From Panagrolaimus kolymaensis (Eukaryota; Nematoda; Chromadorea; Rhabditida; Panagrolaimidae): a stretch of 64,000 bases of DNA. Under the pieces are notes generated by a model that saw only the letters and a program-made list of their open reading frames with translations, searched no databases and had not been told where the DNA came from. Of this stretch, positions 60,950 through 64,000 are shown in pieces. The DNA lies in contig JAJQJQ010000006.1 in assembly GCA_028622995.1 (NCBI GenBank), positions 8,482,283 to 8,546,282 of the forward strand, written 5' to 3'. Numbering within the stretch: position 1 is the stretch's first letter; each line of letters opens with the position of its first letter. Both the position numbers and the translations under genes were made by a program.

Positions 60950-61062
60950 TGCAATTTCACCGGCAGTTTGATAGCCAGCATTGATTTTTTACCATTTGTA
61001 AAATATATCGCCCATCCGTGTTGAGAGATTTATGAAATAAAAATAAATTGCTTTTAAACCTT
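60950..61062 (-). pseudogene. Inverted fragment of innexin last exon
   Basis: Minus-strand sequence here mirrors 60757-60860 of the adjacent innexin: NLFLFHKSLNTDGRYILQMV against NLFLFNRSLNTDGRFILQIV. A one-base insertion then shifts the frame (KNQCW against KINAG), while the nucleotides stay alignable through to the codons for Asp-Gln-Thr-Ala. The copy lies tail-to-tail with the gene, only ~50 bases after its stop. Confidence 0.8.
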
Positions 61063-62287
61063 TGTAAGATTGTATAAGGTTTTTTATGTGTTTTTATTGA
61101 ACTTTGTAAATTATTGGAATTGTTTGTAAGCATTTGCAAGTCATTGAAAAATTTTTGTGTAGTTGTTTGTTTTTGTTTGTTTAATTTGAAGGTCTTTTTT
61201 ACTGTTTGTTAAATTCTGTATACAAATTTTATGTATGTTTAATAATTTATTTAAAAAGTTTTTATAATTTAAAGTTCAAATCTATGAAATTTAGTAGAAA
61301 TTCGGGTTTTTTTTTTGTTGGTAAATTTGCTTAATAAATATGTCTTTAAATAAACTATTTACTTTAAAAATTTACCACAAAAAAATTTCACAAACATAAA
61401 GAAGACTTTAATCATTGAAAAAAAAATTTTAAAAGCGATTTTATTGTTCCATTTGTTTTCTAAAAGTAGCATCGCGTATTTTTATTTTTGCTTGCGCAAA
61501 AATCGATTAATGCCGTTTAAACTAAAGATAGAAAAGAAAAAAAGAAGCAACACAATTTTGCAAAAAAAATTTCCTTTTTCATTAAAAGTGAAAATAAAAA
61601 AATGTTTGTCTTTTTGACTTTTTGAATATTTTTAGATATTTTTTTTAGTTTTGATTTTTATTAATAAATTATTCTTGCGAAGATTGATTTTAAAGAGGCA
61701 TTTAAATAATGACCATAAAAATTTATCTAGCTAGCTTCTTCAATAAAAATCTTTTCAAAAAAAGGTTTTTAACAACAAAATATTTTTTTAAGTGTCGGAG
61801 AAACGGGTATTGGCAAATCCACCAATTAATAATAAAGACTCGTACGTACAAAGATGTGGCAGCATGAAAAAATATTAAAAATAATATGTATTACTTTTAT
61901 ACAGTTTCAATAAAATTCAGATGCGTTCTTCTTTTTTTTTGCTTTTGTTTATGACTTTTCTTCTTTGTTTGAAACAAATGCGTATTTTTCAAAGAGAAAA
62001 AAAATTAGCGATATCTTCCAGCACACCTATTCAATATGTTTTTTGCATTTAAAAGTAATTTTTTTCTGTCACTAAAAAATGAAAGCAAAGGCACAAAAAA
62101 AAGAGCGCTATGCGCACCTTGAATTTTTTGTCAAAACATTTGTGCTTAAAAAAAGGCTTATGTGTGTGTATTTATTTATGGTTGCGCAAAAAAAAAAGTG
62201 ATTGTTTTGGCGTTGAAACTAAAAGGAAAAAATCAATCGATAAAAAAGCAGCGCAATTTTTTCCAATGAAAAATTTATTTTTCATTA
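61063..62287. other. Intergenic, nothing seen
   Basis: Very AT-rich with long homopolymer runs. No exon, RNA gene or repeat boundary is visible up to the MITE at 62288. Confidence 0.5.
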
Positions 62288-62512
62288 AAGGGAGTGTCTC
62301 AGGCGATGGCAGGATTCCTTACGACGGGTGTTCCTAGCCCGAAAGTTTTTTCACTGTCTCAAAGCCTTCCAAAGTGCTACAAAAACTTTGAAGCTTTTTG
62401 TAGCTATTTGTAAAAAAATTTCCTTCCACGAAAAGCATTTCGAAATGTTTCGTAAGCAAAAACAAAGGGAGCCGTCGTAAGGAATTCCTGCCATCGCCTG
62501 AGACACTCCCTT
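62288..62512. mobile_element. Palindromic MITE with TA duplication
   Basis: A 225-base element with nearly perfect ~45-base terminal inverted repeats: AAGGGAGTGTCTCAGGCGAT and onward through CCTTACGACGG, mirrored at 62468-62512, one base of length difference. It is flanked by TA at 62286-62287 and 62513-62514, the target of Tc1/mariner-type elements. It has no coding capacity. Confidence 0.85.
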
Positions 62513-63895
62513 TAAAAGAGAAAGTAAAAAAAATTGTTTGGGTTTTTTCCTTTTTGAATTGTTGATACATATATTTTTTAAATTTTATAATCAAATTTTG
62601 AGAAAGATATCATTTGAAAATCATAATTTTTTGGGTTTAATTAACTAAATGGCCATTAATATTTTTAAATTTGATATAAAAAAACGATAGCAATTCAAGG
62701 ATCGAATTTTATTTAAAAGATTACAAAAAGTATGAAGGACAAATAAAAATAATTTGCAATTCCACAGAAGTGCTACAGACAACATGAATAAAAATAAAGG
62801 AATACTTGTTTGATAACATGCTGTTTCATTAAAACTTTTAAGAAATAAAAATATTTTGACACTTGTAAGAAGAAAGCTTGGTTAAAAAACGTATAATTTG
62901 TGGAAAATTCAAACAAAAAACCTTAAAAAATCTATCTGTATTTTTTCTTTTCTTTTTTTGTCGCCGCAATACATGCATGCCGCTCATTGAACATTCAAAA
63001 CTATGTAAAAACCAATTTGGTAAACAATTGCCTTAAAAATAAAAACTTTAAAACATATGCCGTTTCTTGATTTTTTACGATTTTTTAATTATTATTTTAA
63101 ATTGGGTTCTGAAAAAAATTTAACCACATTTTTTCTTCTTTTTCTTTCGCGCTGTTTTGAACTTTTTTGTGATTATTATGTACATCGACGAAAAGAAAAA
63201 AAAATCAATAAAGCCCATCATTTTTTATTTTGTACTTAAAAAAAGAGTTGCGGACTAAATCTGCAAAAAATTATTTAAATACCTTTTAAAAATAATTCCT
63301 CAATGATAAATAATTGTTTGAGTCAAAAACATTAAAAATATGCTATTTTTCTATAATTATGCGTTTTTTTAAGTTGAAAAATTAGCATAAATTATTTATA
63401 TAATATTCCCCTCCATTTTATAGTTAAAGATATTCAAAATAAATATTTACAACTCCGCGGTTTCGAACTTTCATCTTTTTCAAAGGCAAGCGCCTTCCAC
63501 CACTGAGCAAATGCGACAAAGGAAGGGAAAATGCATGTTGCAAAATTTTTTCATCGATTTTGAAAAAAAAAAATGGTACCTTAATAATGCAAACGGGGCC
63601 AACTTTTCTCTAAGCCCAATAACTTTAGTTAAAATATAAAAAGGAAAATCAAATTTGTCATATTCTGAAGTTCTGCACCTCCTAGTTTCATAGTTAAACC
63701 ATTGAATGGAAAAAAAGTTTTAGTCAAAAAACAGTTATTTTCGCGAAAATTCACATATTATGCAAATTAATTGTTAAAAAGCGAAGATATTATGATAAAT
63801 AGCATTAAATAATGATATATTATTACTTTTGAGATAGTTACTAACCACTTTAATAGGAAGGGAACCACCCTAAAATTTTTATGTGTTTAGAGGAA
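62513..63895. other. Intergenic, mostly nothing seen
   Basis: AT-rich sequence with no supported gene. It contains a tRNA-like fragment at 63450-63517, listed separately. Confidence 0.5.
63450..63517 (-). other. Degenerate tRNA-like sequence
   Basis: On the minus strand an A-box-like TTGCTCAGTGG is followed at tRNA spacing by AGTTCGAAAC, a B-box-like sequence. Neither the acceptor nor the T-stem pairs, so it is not a working tRNA. It shares GAAAGTTCGAA with the fragment at 1404-1467. Confidence 0.3.
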
Positions 63896-64000
63896 CCAGT
63901 GACACGGGATCCACATATGTTTTTAAAAAAAAAATATAAATTAAAATAGATAAGAATGAGCTCTTCATTTTGATACCAAATATGTAGTAAGGAGAATGAA
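63896..64000 (-). mobile_element. 3' terminus of second Helitron copy
   Basis: CCAGTGACACGGGATCCACA and about 70 further bases match 47339 onward with small indels, in the same orientation, and the similarity starts abruptly at CTGG|TT on the minus strand in both places. This is what two insertions of one Helitron family would give. The body would lie beyond the window. Confidence 0.6.

Noticed and set aside
1..64000. CRISPR arrays, prokaryotic operons, rRNA genes
   Set aside because: No regularly spaced identical repeats, no rRNA cores, and spliceosomal introns throughout indicate a eukaryotic nuclear contig.

Overview
The window looks like a nematode nuclear contig. It is strongly AT-rich, with many genes split by short introns (often 40-60 bases) that use GTAAGT-like donors and TTTTTAG or TTTTTCAG acceptors. 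It carries innexins, a peroxidasin with a nematode-style domain set, an alpha-1,2-fucosyltransferase (GT11) and F-box-like families typical of nematodes. Base composition and the F-box-like genes suggest a clade IV, panagrolaimid-type worm; that placement is inference. Exon boundaries were read by hand from splice signals and reading phase, and every multi-exon model reported closes in phase.

Layout. 0-1.8 kb: AT-rich, no gene. 1.8-4.0 kb (+): protein tyrosine phosphatase. 4.3-5.2 kb (-): RING/IBR-like zinc protein. 5.7-8.6 kb (-): ORC1. 9.2-11.1 kb (+): single-pass membrane protein with a basic tail. 11.4-12.5 kb (-): short symplekin-like protein. 12.8-14.7 kb (+): two RING proteins, one with Nab2-like CCCH fingers. 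15.1-17.6 kb (+): Ala-rich secreted protein and an F-box-like protein. 18.5-22.6 kb (-): innexin with two alternative N-terminal modules. 22.6-27.8 kb: gene-poor with small repeats. 27.8-30.2 kb (+): nucleoside transporter broken by an 828-base transposon. 30.7-31.7 kb (+): LDLa-like secreted protein. 31.7-36.7 kb (-): peroxidasin. 38.1-38.7 kb (-): NAA10. 39.4-39.9 kb (-): thiolase pseudogene. 40.2-41.0 kb (+): Gly/Gln-repeat protein. 41.4-43.3 kb (-): fucosyltransferase. 43.9-45.2 kb (+): Tudor-like protein. 45.3-46.7 kb (-): F-box-like membrane protein. 47.3-59.4 kb (-): Helitron locus. 59.6-60.9 kb (+): second innexin. 60.9-64 kb: repeats, a palindromic MITE and the terminus of a possible second Helitron copy.

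The most notable object is the Helitron. One uninterrupted 2566-codon frame carries two tandem Ulp1-like protease modules (the second looks catalytically dead), a Rep HUH nuclease, a Pif1-family helicase and a C-terminal USP-like deubiquitinase module. Twelve upstream exons made of previously unfamiliar repeats and a Lys/Glu coiled coil splice in phase into that frame, giving a predicted 3694-residue protein. The outermost 3' sequence of the element (ending CTGG, followed by T) recurs at the right edge of the window in the same orientation, so a second family member may start there.

Other points of note are a CACTG-ended transposon sitting exactly within a codon context of an otherwise intact ENT transporter, duplicated alternative first exons in the large innexin, and an inverted, frameshifted scrap of the small innexin's last exon immediately downstream of it.
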